A DNA stretch of 64,000 nucleotides, from positions 1,178,001-1,242,000 of the forward strand of contig NC_089452.1 in the NCBI RefSeq assembly GCF_026210795.1, in the 5' to 3' direction. The translations under genes and the position numbers were made by a program. This DNA is from Rhizophagus irregularis (taxonomy: Eukaryota > Glomeromycota > Glomeromycetes > Glomerales > Glomeraceae). The notes under the pieces are model-generated. The model saw nothing but the letters and a program-made list of their open reading frames with translations. It was not told the origin of the DNA and did no database searches. Positions 12,577-24,365 of this stretch are shown piece after piece (within the stretch, counting starts at the first letter, position 1; the number at the start of each line of letters is the position of its first letter).

Positions 12577-15500
12577 ATAAGTATTCTGGGGAAAAAAAAA
12601 ACTCTTTCCCCTTTTTTTACGTTTTGTTAATTTTCCGCAGTAATTTAGCGCAAGTTTTTTCTTTTTTTTAGTTTCTATTTGAAACTCTAAAGGGGGAGAG
12701 GCCCATACAGGCGCCTCAGTCCAATACGAGGTTTTTAGTCCTTCAATATCCTATATTATAAAGGAATATGTCTTCCACACCTTTTATTGAAATAGACTGG
12801 TCTTCCACTTCACAACATTCGTATCTTCAACTCGGTGACTCTACACCACCTGAAACCAGCTCAGATGACATATTAGTTAATACTGAGCGGCCAACAGTAC
12901 TTTCTGCTAAGGATATTCTTTCCCTTGATATTGACGATATTTATCCTTATACGTACTCAACTCTTCATCTTGAAGACAATGAAACGGAAGATTACTATGA
13001 TGACAAAGACTATTTTGAACAACTAATAGAGGCTAATTTAAATGCCGAAATAGAAGTTGTCAACACACTAAGAAATGATATACCTCCTGTTTGCAACACT
13101 CCTTTAAGTCCCATACAGGACATTACTCCTTCGCCTCCTTTGGCTACTGCGCCTCTTTCAGAAAATTCACTCACCGCTGGGAAAAAAACTACCCTCTTGG
13201 TCTCCCTGAAAAAATTTCACGTGACTACGCCAAAACGTTCCAGTTATAACAAGATTTACAAAATCCGCCGATCTAGGAGTTTCTTTTTTGAGCTTGCTGA
13301 TCATAATCAAAACACCAATGAAATTCATTTGAAGATACACACGAATGATTATCATATGAACACTAAACTGATTAGTTATAATAACACAAGTTCGTTCCCT
13401 AACAACAAATATCAAATCAGCTGCATGCTTACGCATTTTTTTTCATCACAAAGAGTTCTTCCTCGTCGTGTACAAGATAAATATTTTAATTTCCTCCGTA
13501 ACAAATTATTGGATAGAATTAAGATCATCAAATCACGTGCTAGTAGTACAGCTAATAGAAATTATTCTACAAGGACTTTTTTTAATTTTACTTATAAGAA
13601 ACGTCGCTTTTACTTTGGCATATATATACCTTGCCCTCATGTTAATGACCCTGAACACTTTCACAAAGACACACAATGTGGTATTCCTACCCCTTTTGTC
13701 ATGTCGCAACATAGATGCGCATGCGTAACTCATCAACATATTTTCGCAAGAACACAATGTTTCAACAATATTAAACAAAAAAACGTACAAAATCTGGCAA
13801 TTACATCAAAAGATTTTGTTAACAATAAGGCTTCTCATGCCAATTTATTATATTACAGATGGCTCGATGGAAAAACCAAACGTATTACCTCTAGACGACT
13901 GGATATTTCGTATGACAGCAATATTCATGCTAGAGACTCTCTTTCTATCACCAAACGTGGCAACAGACATATGTATCATAGATCTTTGTCCAACTTCAAA
14001 TATGATTTGAGTCCTAATTTACGCATTCAAAAGCAACAAGAAATACGTTTTAAACGCACTTGCCGTCGTGTATTTAATAAGATGCGATTACCTTCCAATC
14101 GCAAAGCTAAAAATCAAGATTATTTGGCGATAGCGCGCAAATACCGTTTTTTATTTTTGAAATCTCAATATGTCAAAGTACCTGTTCGACACTTACTGTA
14201 CAAACATTCTAATAAGATCCCTAACGCTGATGACTATCCGTTCCTGGTTCCTTTTTTCGCCATGGACGCAAATCACAAGAAACAAATCATGACTAAACTC
14301 AGTCACGTGCCTACAGCACCTTTGGCACCACCTGCTGATTATAACCCAATCCCGGATATGTTCATACCTTCAAAATATCATGATATCATACCAAAGGATC
14401 CAATATATGTGAACGATCGTTATGTTATTCCTGGATCTTGTGAATAGTTCACCTATATGTATAACTTTGATGAATCTTTCTACCCAGAAGAGGATAAAAC
14501 AGCACGTTATGATAGAAAGGGAAATATATCCCAAGACGTCCTATTTACCGTTCACAAGTCGTTGGAAATTACGTACTGACTCATATTGTAGAAAAAGCTC
14601 AAATAAAGAGCCTGGAAAAACTTAAGGCGATCGCCTTGCGCAAAGAATCAGCTTATCATGGAACTACTCCTAAACATTATTACTCTCGGATCAATACAAT
14701 TAAATCTTTAACTGAGGCATCAGATAATTTCCACACTCGCATACCTAATTATTTGGTGAAGAGAAAAGAAAATCACGATCATGGTTCTAGTAACGCAACG
14801 TTAGACAAATATCTTACTAAATTTCTCAAAAATAATAGACTCCGAACTCAAGGGGCTATGCGATTCCCTACACACATAGTAGCCACGGTCTCTGATGACA
14901 CAGCTGAGTTTGAATACTGCCTGAACAAACGGGATAACGCCCATAATGATTATCATTATTTGCCATTTCTGGATCATAAGATGAAACGACTACATCCTAC
15001 GCCAGCTATTACCGATGACTCCCTGGCTCCAGGACCTTCAAATTCAAAGAACGTTTAATTTATATATTATATATATTAGTATTCTCAATAATAGGAGTAC
15101 GATACCTTTATCCAGTAGTTTTAGCTACATTTCTGTTCCTTTTTGTTATCATACGTATAACACAACTCAAAATAGTGTGAACCACTCCACCTCTTACAGT
15201 ATTCACAGGTGGCAACCTTGGTTGAAAGGAAAATACGGATCATTATTTTTTTTATTTTGATTGTTTTATTACACCATATAACCTCTTCGCTCACCACATA
15301 CTGTAGGTAAAGTTTGACTATATTAGCCGCCCTTTAACCTTTCTTTTTTTAGATAGCCGCTACTCTCTCGGATGGTTTTTTCATGGTTCCCATTTGATTT
15401 TTTAGCGTAGTCCTACTTTATCAAATAGTACAGATCGAAGAGTGGGGTCCCGTAGGGGATGACGAACAAAGGTCTATACACATATATTAGTTTCAAGTTT

Positions 15501-15586
15501 TTTCGAACTCTTCCTTCTTTTATTTGTAATAGTCTGGGTTCTAACACTCTTTTAGTAATAAAATAAATAAATAAGTATTCTGGGGA
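12577..15586 (+). mobile_element. Retrotransposed unit carrying copy B of the unrecognised family
   Basis: ATAAGTATTCTGGGGA occurs exactly at 12577-12592 and 15571-15586, the two ends of the segment that holds the coding region. The right copy is preceded by an A-rich tail (AATAAAATAAATAA) on the coding-strand 3' side, and the left copy is followed by AAAAAAAAACTCTTTCCCC, which also begins the homology with copy A. A 16-bp duplication with a 3' A-rich tail is the footprint of LINE-type target-primed insertion. No reverse transcriptase or endonuclease is encoded, so the unit would have moved in trans. An unrelated direct repeat is less likely, given its exact placement. Confidence 0.65.
12768..15058 (+). 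pseudogene. Unrecognised protein family, copy B, with one stop and one frameshift
   Basis: An open segment of 559 residues (12768-14447) ends in TAG. The same frame then continues with about 43 codons (FTYMYNFDESFYPEEDK onward) to a TGA near 14578, and about two bases later another frame carries the protein on through HIVEKAQIKSLEKL and GTTPKHYYSR to 15058. Copy A has matching C-terminal blocks, so the original product was about 750 residues. Residues 1-135 are acidic and Ser/Thr/Pro-rich; about 140-480 are basic and conserved between copies. A C-x-H...C...C-x-C-x-TH cluster near residues 288-325 could bind zinc. There is no match I can name. Nucleic-acid binding (an ORF1-like role) is only an inference from the basic character and the retrotransposition footprint. 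Confidence 0.75.
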
Positions 15587-15640
15587 CTTAGATCACAAGC
15601 ATAATTTTTTAATGCTGTAATACCGCGATCCATTGGATTT

Positions 15641-15732
15641 GACCCACTTGATGATCGGAATGTCGATTATCTTGGCCAAAATTAACGTTAATTTTAGTCA
15701 AAATGATTGACATTCAGATCATCAAGTGAGTC
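15641..15732. repeat. 92-bp imperfect palindrome
   Basis: The sequence folds on a TTAACGTTAA centre near 15682-15691. Arms starting GACCCACTTGATGATCGGAA and, on the other strand, GACTCACTTGATGATCTGAA match over about 45 bp with a few changes. It lies just upstream of the Sel1/kinase gene. A MITE remnant or a promoter-proximal cruciform are both possible. Confidence 0.7.
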
Positions 15733-15870
15733 AGATAAGTGCATCAAGTGGCCAATAAAATTTTTTGCCATAATTGGTTTAATTATTCCTTTTGTGGTTT
15801 CAATCATGATGTATTACAGAAAATTTTTTGTCTCTAGAAAATAATAAAATTTTCAAATTTCTAAATATAA

Positions 15871-18800
15871 ATGGAAATTGAATTTTGTAAACCTAATATC
15901 TCAGATAAAAATATTGATGCAATAGGCACCAAAAATTGTTTGTATTGCAATATACTTTTTACTGAAGAATTATGGTGTAAAGAATGTATTAATTCTTTAG
16001 AAAAATTAGCAGAAAATGGTGATAAAGTAGCAATGTTAAATTTAGCCAACTATCATAAGAATGGAAAGGAAACGGAAAAAAATTTAGAAAAAGCAATTTA
16101 TTGGTATCAAAAAGCAGCAGAAAAAGATCATATTACAGCAATGTTTAATTTAGCCTTATGTTATGAAGATGGAAAAGGAACAGAAAAGAACTTTGAAAAA
16201 TCCTTTTATTGGTATCAAAAGGCAGCAGAAGAAGATCATATTACAGCAATGTTCAAATTAGCCAATAATTATTATTTTGGAAAGGGAACGGAAAAGAATT
16301 TTGAAAAATCCTTTTATTGGTATCAAAAAGCAGCAGAAAAAGATCATATTACAGCAATGTTTAATTTAGCCTTATGTTATGAAGATGGAAAAGGAACAGA
16401 AAAGAATTTTGAAAAATCCTTTTATTGGTATCAAAAAGCAGCAGAAAAAAATCATATTAAAGCAATGTTTAAATTAGCCAATAATTATTATTTTGGAAAA
16501 GGAACAGAAAATAATTTTGAAAAATCCTTTTATTGGTATCCAAAGGCAGCAGAAAGAGATCATATTAATGCAATGTTTAGTTTAGCCAATAATTATTATT
16601 TTGGAAGAGGAACAGAAAAGAATTTTGAAAAATCCTTTTATTGGTATCAAAAAGCAGCAGAAAAAGATCATATTAATGCAATGTTTAATTTAGCCAATTG
16701 ATATTCTAATGGAAAAGGAACAGAAAAGAATTTTGAAAAATCCTTTTATTGGTATCAAAAAGCAGCAGAAAAAGATCATATTGATGCAATGTTTTTCTTA
16801 GCCATTCGATATTATAATGGAGTAGGAACAGGAGAAAATTTTGAAAAATCCTTTTATTGGTATCAAAAAGCAGCAGAAAAAGATCATATTGATGCAATGT
16901 TTTGCTTAGCCATTCACTATTGTAATGGAGTAGGAACAGAAAAGAATTTTAAAAAATCCTTTTATTGGTATCAAAAAGCAGCAGAAAAAGATCATATTAC
17001 AGCAATGTTTAATTTAGCCTTATGTTATGAAGATGGAAAAGGAACAGAAAAGAACTTTGAAAAATCCTTTTATTGGTATCAAAAAGCAGCAGAAAAAGAT
17101 CATATTGATGCAATGTTTTGCTTAGCCATTCAATATTGTAATGGAGTAGAAACAGAAAAGAATTTTGAAAAATCCTTTTATTGGTATCAAAAAGCAGCAG
17201 AAAAAGATCATATTAGTGCAATGTTTAATTTAGCCAATGGATATTTTAACGGAAAAGGAACAGAAAAGAATTTTGAAAAATCCCTTTATTGGTATCAAAA
17301 AGCAGCAGAAAAAGATCATATTAATGCAATGTTTAATTTAGCCTTATGTTATAAAGATGGAAAAGGAACAGAAAAGAGCTTTGAAAAATCCTTTTATTGG
17401 TATCAAAAAGCAGCAGAAAAAGATCATATTAATGCAATGTTTAATTTAGCTAATGGATATTTTAACGGAAAAGGAACAGAAAAGAATTTTGAAAAATCCT
17501 TTTATTGGTATCAAAAAGCAGCAGAAAAAGATCATATTACAGCAATGTTTAATTTAGCGTTATGTTATGAAGATGGAAAGGGAACGGAAAAGAATTTTGA
17601 AAAATCCTTTTATTGGTATCAAAAAGCAGCAGAAAAAGATCATATTACAGCAATGTTCAAATCAGCCAATAATTATTATTTTGGAAAGGGAACGGAAAAG
17701 AATTTTGAAAAATCCTTTTATTGGTATCAAAAAGCAGCAGAAAAAGATCATATTACAGCAATGTTTAATTTAGCCTTATATTATGAAGATGGAAAAGGAA
17801 CAGAAAAGAATTTTGAAAAATCCTTTTATTGGTATCAAAAAGCAGCAGACAAGGGTCATATTGATGCAATGTTTAATTTAGCTAAATGTTATAGAAATGG
17901 AGAAGGAACAGAAAGGAATTTAGAAAGGGCCTTTTATTGGCGTCAAATAGCAGTAGAGAGTAACAAAACAAATTCTAAAAATGAAGCTGAATATTGTAAT
18001 GAATGCTTGCAACCAGATACTGACTACCAATGGTGCCAACAATGTAATACTAAGCGATTTCAACAAGATTTTTCAAAGTGGACTAGTAAAAATAAATTTA
18101 TTGATGAATTTGTTCAAGGAACACAGCTAAATGCCAAAAATTGTTATGAAATTTTAGAGTGGATACCTTATAACAAATTGTCAAATATTAATTATTATGA
18201 TAAAGGAGGATTTAGTGAAATTCATAAAGCTATTTGGTCAGATGGACCTATTTTTAATTGGAATTTTGATAAACAACAATGGAATAGACAAACATGTTAT
18301 GAAGTTGTTCTTAAAATACTTAATAATTCATCAAGTTTAAATAGTGAATTTCTGAATGAGGTATAGTATTTATAGTTAATAGCAAACTTTATTTTCTTGT
18401 ACAAAGTTTGATAATTTTTTTGTTATTTACATAGTGGAAATATCATTATAATTGTCAGAAAAAATCATTTTCAAAATTTATTCAGTTCTTTGGATTTACC
18501 CAAGATCCAAATAATTTAAATTATATTATAGTAATGAGTTATGCAAAAAAAGGAAGTTTGAGAAAATGCTTATCTGATATAATTAAAATCAAATGGCAAG
18601 ATAAGTTACAATTATTGAAAAAAATCATATTAGGACTTAAAGTAATGCATGAATCAAATTTAATTCATGGTGATTTTCATGATGGTAATATTTTAATGTC
18701 AGATGATTACAATGAGTTATTTATTATTGATTTAGGATTATGCAAACCTATAAGTGATTTAAAAGATTCTGATAATAAAGTTAATGAAGTTTATGGAGTT

Positions 18801-19331
18801 TTACCTTATATGGCGCCTGAAATATTAAGAAAAAAGCCCTATACTCCAGCAAGTGATATTTATAGTTTTTCAATGATAATGTGGGAATTTACATCAGGCA
18901 TCCCTCCATTTAGCCATGAAGCACATGACTATCACTTTATCTTGAGTGTTTATGAAGGGAAACGTCCTAAAATTGTGAAAAATACTCCAAAATGTTATAT
19001 AGAATTAATGAAAAAATGTTGGGATTTAAATCCTACCAATAGGCCGACCATATTAATGCTTGAAAATATTATATCTGAATGGATTAGATGTATTAATGAA
19101 TATTATAAAGTAAATATGGATGGAAATTACAAATTTATAGTACCTAATATTGATGGTCAATTAAAAAATGATATGTTAAAATTTGTAGAAGCAAATAAAG
19201 CTTTAGTAGAAGAAAAAGCAAATACTTCTATGATACAATATCATTCGCAGGCATGTTATACAAGTCGCAAACTTACTGAAATTTTAGTTCAAGAAGGGTC
19301 TCAGGGTTTTGATTGTATGATTGAAGATTAA
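15871..19331 (+). CDS. Sel1-like repeat protein with C-terminal protein kinase domain (one in-frame stop)
   Basis: Exon 1 is 15871-18360; a 74-nt intron (GTATAG...TACATAG) leads to exon 2, 18435-19331, for 1,128 codons. Order: a Cys pair motif (CLYC...WCKEC, residues 28-48), 18 Sel1-like repeats of 36 residues (about 50-700), a second CNEC...WCQQC motif, then a kinase domain. Kinase features: glycine loop DKGGFSEIHKA, lysine in VVLKIL, HGDFHDGN in place of HRDxxxxN, DLG in place of DFG, APEIL, and SDIYSFSMIMWE. It resembles the tyrosine-kinase-like family expanded in Rhizophagus; the HGD and DLG variants may weaken catalysis. Sel1 repeats act as adaptor scaffolds in known proteins. Codon 277 (16699-16701) is TGA where sister repeats have GGA, so translation from the first ATG would stop there. 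A later ATG at 16789 could start a shorter protein. Confidence 0.85.
16021..17964 (+). repeat. 18 tandem 108-bp coding repeats (Sel1-like)
   Basis: Each unit codes 36 residues ending in GTEKNFEKSFYWYQKAAEKDH. Neighbouring units are almost identical in DNA, including silent positions. The variable part falls into a few types (ALCYEDGKG, NNYYFGKG, AIxYCNGVG, NGYFNGKG) that recur in shuffled order, which indicates recent unequal exchange or conversion. The only nonsense change is at 16699. Confidence 0.95.
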
Positions 19332-20336
19332 TAATTCTATTATAATAATTATTCTTCATTTGTTAGATTATTTATCAATTATTACTATATCATATAAAAA
19401 TCATTACTATAGTAGTTTTTACAATATGCTGTACAAGTTTGACAATTATTGAAGCAATTTTTATTTATATTTATTTATATTTTTATTTTCATTTTTAATT
19501 TGTTTAAAATATTTCAGTTCAATATCCAAATCCATACTTCAAGCATTATATAAATAAATTTGTAAGTTGATAGTGAATCACACAATACCCATAATAATAT
19601 ATACTATCATTGAGACCGCAAAAAGTGCCTATTTATTTAAGAAATATTAAATTTAACACCTGGTATTTAACAACAATAAATTTGGGTCACTTGACCAAAA
19701 TTTTTGCAAAGGAAAAAAGTGTAGCAACAATTTTTTATAACAAAAACACAAAAATATGGAGTCACATCCCTTGAAAAATGAATTTAGCACATATTTTCTT
19801 AAGGAAGTACATATGATTTTAATAACAAGTTTCGAAGAAATAGGTTGACTTTCAAAAAAAGACCTTGAGCATAAAATATATCACTTTATTTAAACATAAT
19901 GACGATCCCACCATTCTTCTAAGATCTACAGTAAGTCTTTCTACTTCATTAAATGGAACTAATAATATAAACTTGCAAATGGTAACCTTTATACTATATG
20001 ATAATAATATGAGAAGACTTGGGATAATCTTTGATGATATCTACAGAAAGTGCAGCAAAAACTGCGGACACTCAAAAAATTAGGCCTCTGAAAAAATTAA
20101 ATAATGGTTATGTAATTGAGTTGAATTTTATACATGATTGGTTGGCAGAGAATAATATTAAATTATCATATTTATTTATTGAGTACGAAAGATGGAACAG
20201 TAGCAAAAGTAGATGGAATTCCATACTTTTAATTTTCAAACTTTGTGGATCTACGCCAAAAACAGTTGTCGGGTATTTGTAAGATATTGGTACTATCCAC
20301 TGATGTATTTCTCTCCTGGCTGTGACTTATTATTAT
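19332..20336. other. Intergenic region with short open frames of unknown status
   Basis: Between 19865 and 20282 two overlapping plus-strand frames (72 and 83 residues) have somewhat more protein-like composition than the surroundings, for example NNGYVIELNFIHDWLAEN. They may be an eroded gene, but I recognise no family. The rest is AT-rich and featureless. Confidence 0.3.
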
Positions 20337-20549
20337 AGGACCCCGAAATATACATAAAAGGGTCAGGTCAGAGTTTGCGTATAATGAGTCAAAAAAATCA
20401 TGTAGATCATTCCTTTTGTGGATAATCCCAGCCAAAATAATATTTCCTAATTTAGATAATGGCTGAAATTATCGTAATTCCGGCCCTGAAAGAATGCGTA
20501 TTTTGGACCACTTCTGGACCTGACCTCTACATATATATTTCGGGGTCCT
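20337..20549 (+). mobile_element. 213-bp MITE with AGGACCCCGAAATATA ends
   Basis: The ends are AGGACCCCGAAATATA and TATATTTCGGGGTCCT. The element is flanked by exact 8-bp duplications ATTATTAT (20329-20336, 20550-20557), the size expected of hAT-type transposition. It is almost identical, in opposite orientation, to the copy at 33085-33297, so both moved recently. No coding capacity. Confidence 0.9.
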
Positions 20550-20557
20550 ATTATTAT

Positions 20558-22131
20558 CATTAAATCTATTTCTTTAACATTATGGAATTTCTTTATTTAT
20601 ATCTTTTCCGCATATTTTCTGAATTAATTCATATAGAATTACATGGACCAATCTAAAAATTTCATGATGATTGCAACTTGTAAATAGTCATTCAGGTCAA
20701 GTCAGGTCTGGTCGGGTCGGGTAATTGACTTTACCGTTGTATATCGGAATTGAGGAAGAAAGCGTCTATGAAAAATTTAAATTATATATGAAATTGTATT
20801 TAGAAATAATTGAGATTGAATTTAAAATGCAATACAATTTAATGAAAAAAGCCTTTACCTCAAATGTATGACATGATTATATTATTCCATTCTTCTGACG
20901 AAATTAAAAAATTTGTCAATTCCTGTTCGATCATTGTTGTATCATTAAGTAGCTAAATATAATTACAAATATAGCAAATATTTTTTTATAATTTATTTAC
21001 TAAAATATCATTATGAATTCTTAATAAACTGAATATTACCTTTTGAAGTACAAGTGAACGTTTTAACACACTCATTGATATTTTAGTAAATATGTTTAGA
21101 GTTAATTTTTGTTTTTAATTTTTTCATTGACAGGTTTTCGTGACTGAAGGATTTTTTTGGGGGAAATGTAAATCACTTTAAGGTTCATTGTTGTATTATC
21201 TTTCGTTTTCTCATAACAGCAATAGCTTCTTTTATGATAAAATTATTGCTACCTTATTAATGATTACACAAATTAGGATGAGTTTTGTCAGCATGGTACT
21301 TTATTATTATATATTTAAAAATAAATATCGGTATTTTTTTTTATTTTCATTTCTTTTTTTTATTTTAAATATCTTATTTATTAGTTTGTGAATCAGTAAT
21401 ATTTTTATGTAATTATTATTATATAATAATTTTTATAGATGTTTCTACTTTATATCAGTAAATTATTAATAAACAATTATACGCTTTTTATATTTACCCT
21501 AAGGTTACTTGGATGTTGGGCATAATAGTGAAAGGTAAATCAACTTTTTTTTTAAAAAAAAATATTTTAACTTTAAATGGGAAAGCATCTTTTTTTTTTT
21601 GCTTACATAACGGTAATAATGGTAAAAAACTCCAGATTTATTATTTAGGGAAAAAAAAAATTTTTTCAATTATTATTTGGAGATTATATTATTTTTGGGA
21701 TAATTTATTTAATTCAGATGATTTTTTAAAAAGAAAAAGAAAAAAATAGTAAAACAAAACCTATGATAGTAAAAAAGAAATCACTAATTTACTATATTAT
21801 TTTTTTATTTTAAAAAAAAATCCGAAAGTCTACATACTTTTACGCCTGGTGATGACGCCGTGTCCCGTTGTCCGACAATTCCCACATCCCAGGAACTAAT
21901 GCCAAAGTGTTATGTAATAAATAGGGAAACGGAACCCAGTATTAAATCCGAAGTGTCGCTAAGAAACATATGTTCTAATTAAATTAATCATTATTTTGAC
22001 ATTTTACAATATTCATAGTATTTTATCATAAAAACTAATATAAAGTATTAAAACTTGTTACTATTTTCCCAAATTTCATAACGATAACTTATCAGAAAAA
22101 AAAAATAATTTCACATTTACAACGTAAAGAT
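20558..22131. other. AT-rich intergenic region
   Basis: No supported gene. A short GGTC-rich tract (GGTCTGGTCGGGTCGGGT near 20704-20721) resembles the subterminal motif of the element at 35189-35505. Open frames at 21188-21749 are T-rich low-complexity sequence and are not called. Confidence 0.45.
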
Positions 22132-22460
22132 CTAATTGGATTTGACTTCCAATAACTTTAATTCTTTAAATAAAAATAATAAAATAATTTGTATAACAAT
22201 GAAAAAAAGAAAATAAATAAATAAATAAAAATATTTTATGACAACAATAATTTGATACCATACCATTTCTACAACTTGAACCATATTTCTTTTTTAAAAA
22301 TTTCAATTAACCCCTTAATTAGATTTGACTTCCAATATCTTTAGTCCTTATAAACGAAGATAATAATAAGAAATCGAGATTTTAAAAAATCAACAACAAT
22401 TTTGATACCATACCATTCAACAACTTGAATCATTTTTTCTTTAAATTTCATTTAACCCTC
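22132..22460. repeat. Diverged tandem duplication at the 3' end of the P450 gene
   Basis: Two adjacent units (about 22132-22317 and 22318-22460) share TTGACTTCCAATA, TTTGATACCATACCATT, CAACTTGAA and a terminal TTAACCC in the same order. The second unit runs into the last codons and stop of the P450, so the duplication copied the gene's 3' end and flank. Confidence 0.65.
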
Positions 22461-24365
22461 TTCTCAATAATAATTGCTCCAGAACTTGGGAGTGCTAGTG
22501 GACCGACCCTCCTTCTTTCTTCAACTTTACCACTTGCTGTACGGAAATTATATTTTAAGATAACGTTATGCATAAAAAATTTGATTTCGTTTATAGCAAA
22601 ATATCTTCCAGGGCATCTAAGTAATTTAATAATTTTTGGGTTAATTAATATTTGCAAAAAGTTGAAAAAAAATAAATAAATTAAATACTATCATAAACTT
22701 ACGCGTGTTTACCACCTCCAAATGGCATATAATTTTTACCAATTTTTGATGCTAAAGCGTTTGCATCTACATGCCTGAACGGTTCAAATGACTTCGGATT
22801 TGGTCCTTGTAACGACTCATCTTGATTAACATCATCAACATAAACATAAACTAAACGATCTTTTGGTACTTGCAACCCATTAAGAAACGTATGATCTTTT
22901 AATACAGCATGTTCAAGTGCTACAATATGTCCAGTTAATCTTAATGACTCTCTAATAAAACTATCTAATTTTTTCATCTTATTAAGAGCTTCAAATGGAA
23001 GTATACCATCCTCGTCAGCTTCTTTATGTACTTCCAATTGTTCTTCATATAATTCTTGCATATATTGAGGTCGAGATGCTAAATCCATAAAAGCATTTGC
23101 ACAACCACCTGTTGTCGTATGAATCGCTGCGAAAAGTAATGAACATATTCTATCTGCTAATGATGAATAATCAACATTATTAGAATCAAAGCCATCTTGT
23201 TCCATAATATCTTGAAGGAAATCATCAGGACGCTTCCAAGAATCTCCATACTTTTCTTTCTCTTGTAAACGTTTACAAGCTTGTTTTTTAATATGTTTAA
23301 TTAATATATCTTGGTGTTTAATTGCTGGATTATATAATCCTGATTTTATGACAATACGATTGACATAATTTTGGAGTCCTGGATAAATAAAATCAAGGAA
23401 TGGTGGAATTATTAAAAATATTGATAAATCCCTAGTAAATTCCGCAAATGTAGTTATAATTTCATCATCTTATGATCCCTCCTATAAAAAAAAGTAAATT
23501 TTTTTTTTAATAAATATATATATTTTTTTTGAATCAAGATAAACAAAATATAGTACGTGCTGTATATACTTACTTCACCAATTAAAATATTTGCAATAGG
23601 GGTAGAAATAATTCTAGCCATTAAATAATACATATTATTAAAAACTTTTGGTTCATCATGATCACCAATATCGATATCGATATATTTTTGAGTGGCTGGA
23701 TGAAGACTTTTTTGCATACGCTCAGAATAAAAATTTAATTTAGGAAAAACATGTTCTTTAAGCAATTTTATTGGACTTATAGCACCCAAATTTTTAAGTA
23801 ATACGTCACCCGGAAATCTTTTACGAAATGCCACAAAAAAACTAAACGTATCATCTTTTGATAATATCTCTTGCGCATATTCTTTTCCTATTAAAATACA
23901 AATACATATAAAATTAATTAGTTGCGAAGATTAAAATTATTTATTTGTAGTATATAAATAAAAACGCGGATATATTACCAACAATTGTTCTCACTCGACC
24001 CCATACATATATACTAAAGATATCACCATACTAATCAATAACGATAATTGAAAGAAGTTAATAGATTTGACGCGGAAGAAAAAAAGAAGACAAAAAATTC
24101 TTTTACAATTTTACTAACCTCCTTTTTGCATTGTTTAATGAATTCTTCGGAATTAAAAATATAACTATAAGTATGACCGATAATTGGAATTTTATAACGA
24201 GCAAGAGGTGGCATATTCTAAATAAATAAAATAGAATAAAAAAAACTCTAAAAAAAATATATATATTCATTAAAATTATTTTCTTACCAATTTTGTCTCG
24301 CGAATACGCTTTGAAATATAAAGCGATATCAATAGAATGGATCCTAGAATGATCGTTTGATACAT
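22448..24365 (-). CDS. Cytochrome P450 monooxygenase, six exons, with an in-frame TAA
   Basis: Exons 24365-24288, 24217-24119, 24030-23979, 23887-23574, 23481-22703 and 22616-22448 join in frame to about 496 residues, a normal P450 length. The N-terminus (MYQTIILGSILLISLYI) is a membrane anchor, followed by PPLARYKIPIIGH, the I-helix AAIHTTTGG (an A-A-I-H-T-T form seen in fungal ent-kaurene-oxidase-like P450s), ExxR as ESLR, and the haem loop FGGGKHACPGR split by the last intron. It should act at the endoplasmic reticulum with P450 reductase, oxidising a lipophilic substrate that cannot be named. With standard splice sites the fourth codon of exon 5 (23472-23470) is TAA. An alternative donor GTGAAG four bases earlier paired with the acceptor at CATAAG would avoid it. 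Either the gene is freshly broken, alternatively spliced, or a base is wrong. Confidence 0.88.

Noticed and set aside
16021-17964. Regular 108-bp repeats that could suggest a CRISPR-like or satellite array
   Set aside because: Every unit is in frame, codes a Sel1-like repeat and leads into a kinase domain; there are no unique spacers and the context is eukaryotic.
20880-20920. CTGACGA at 20896 as a second hammerhead
   Set aside because: No stem II, no GAAA and no stem III partner follow.
21188-21749. Two plus-strand frames of 67 and 78 residues
   Set aside because: Composition is low-complexity Phe/Lys/Ile with no upstream or family signal.
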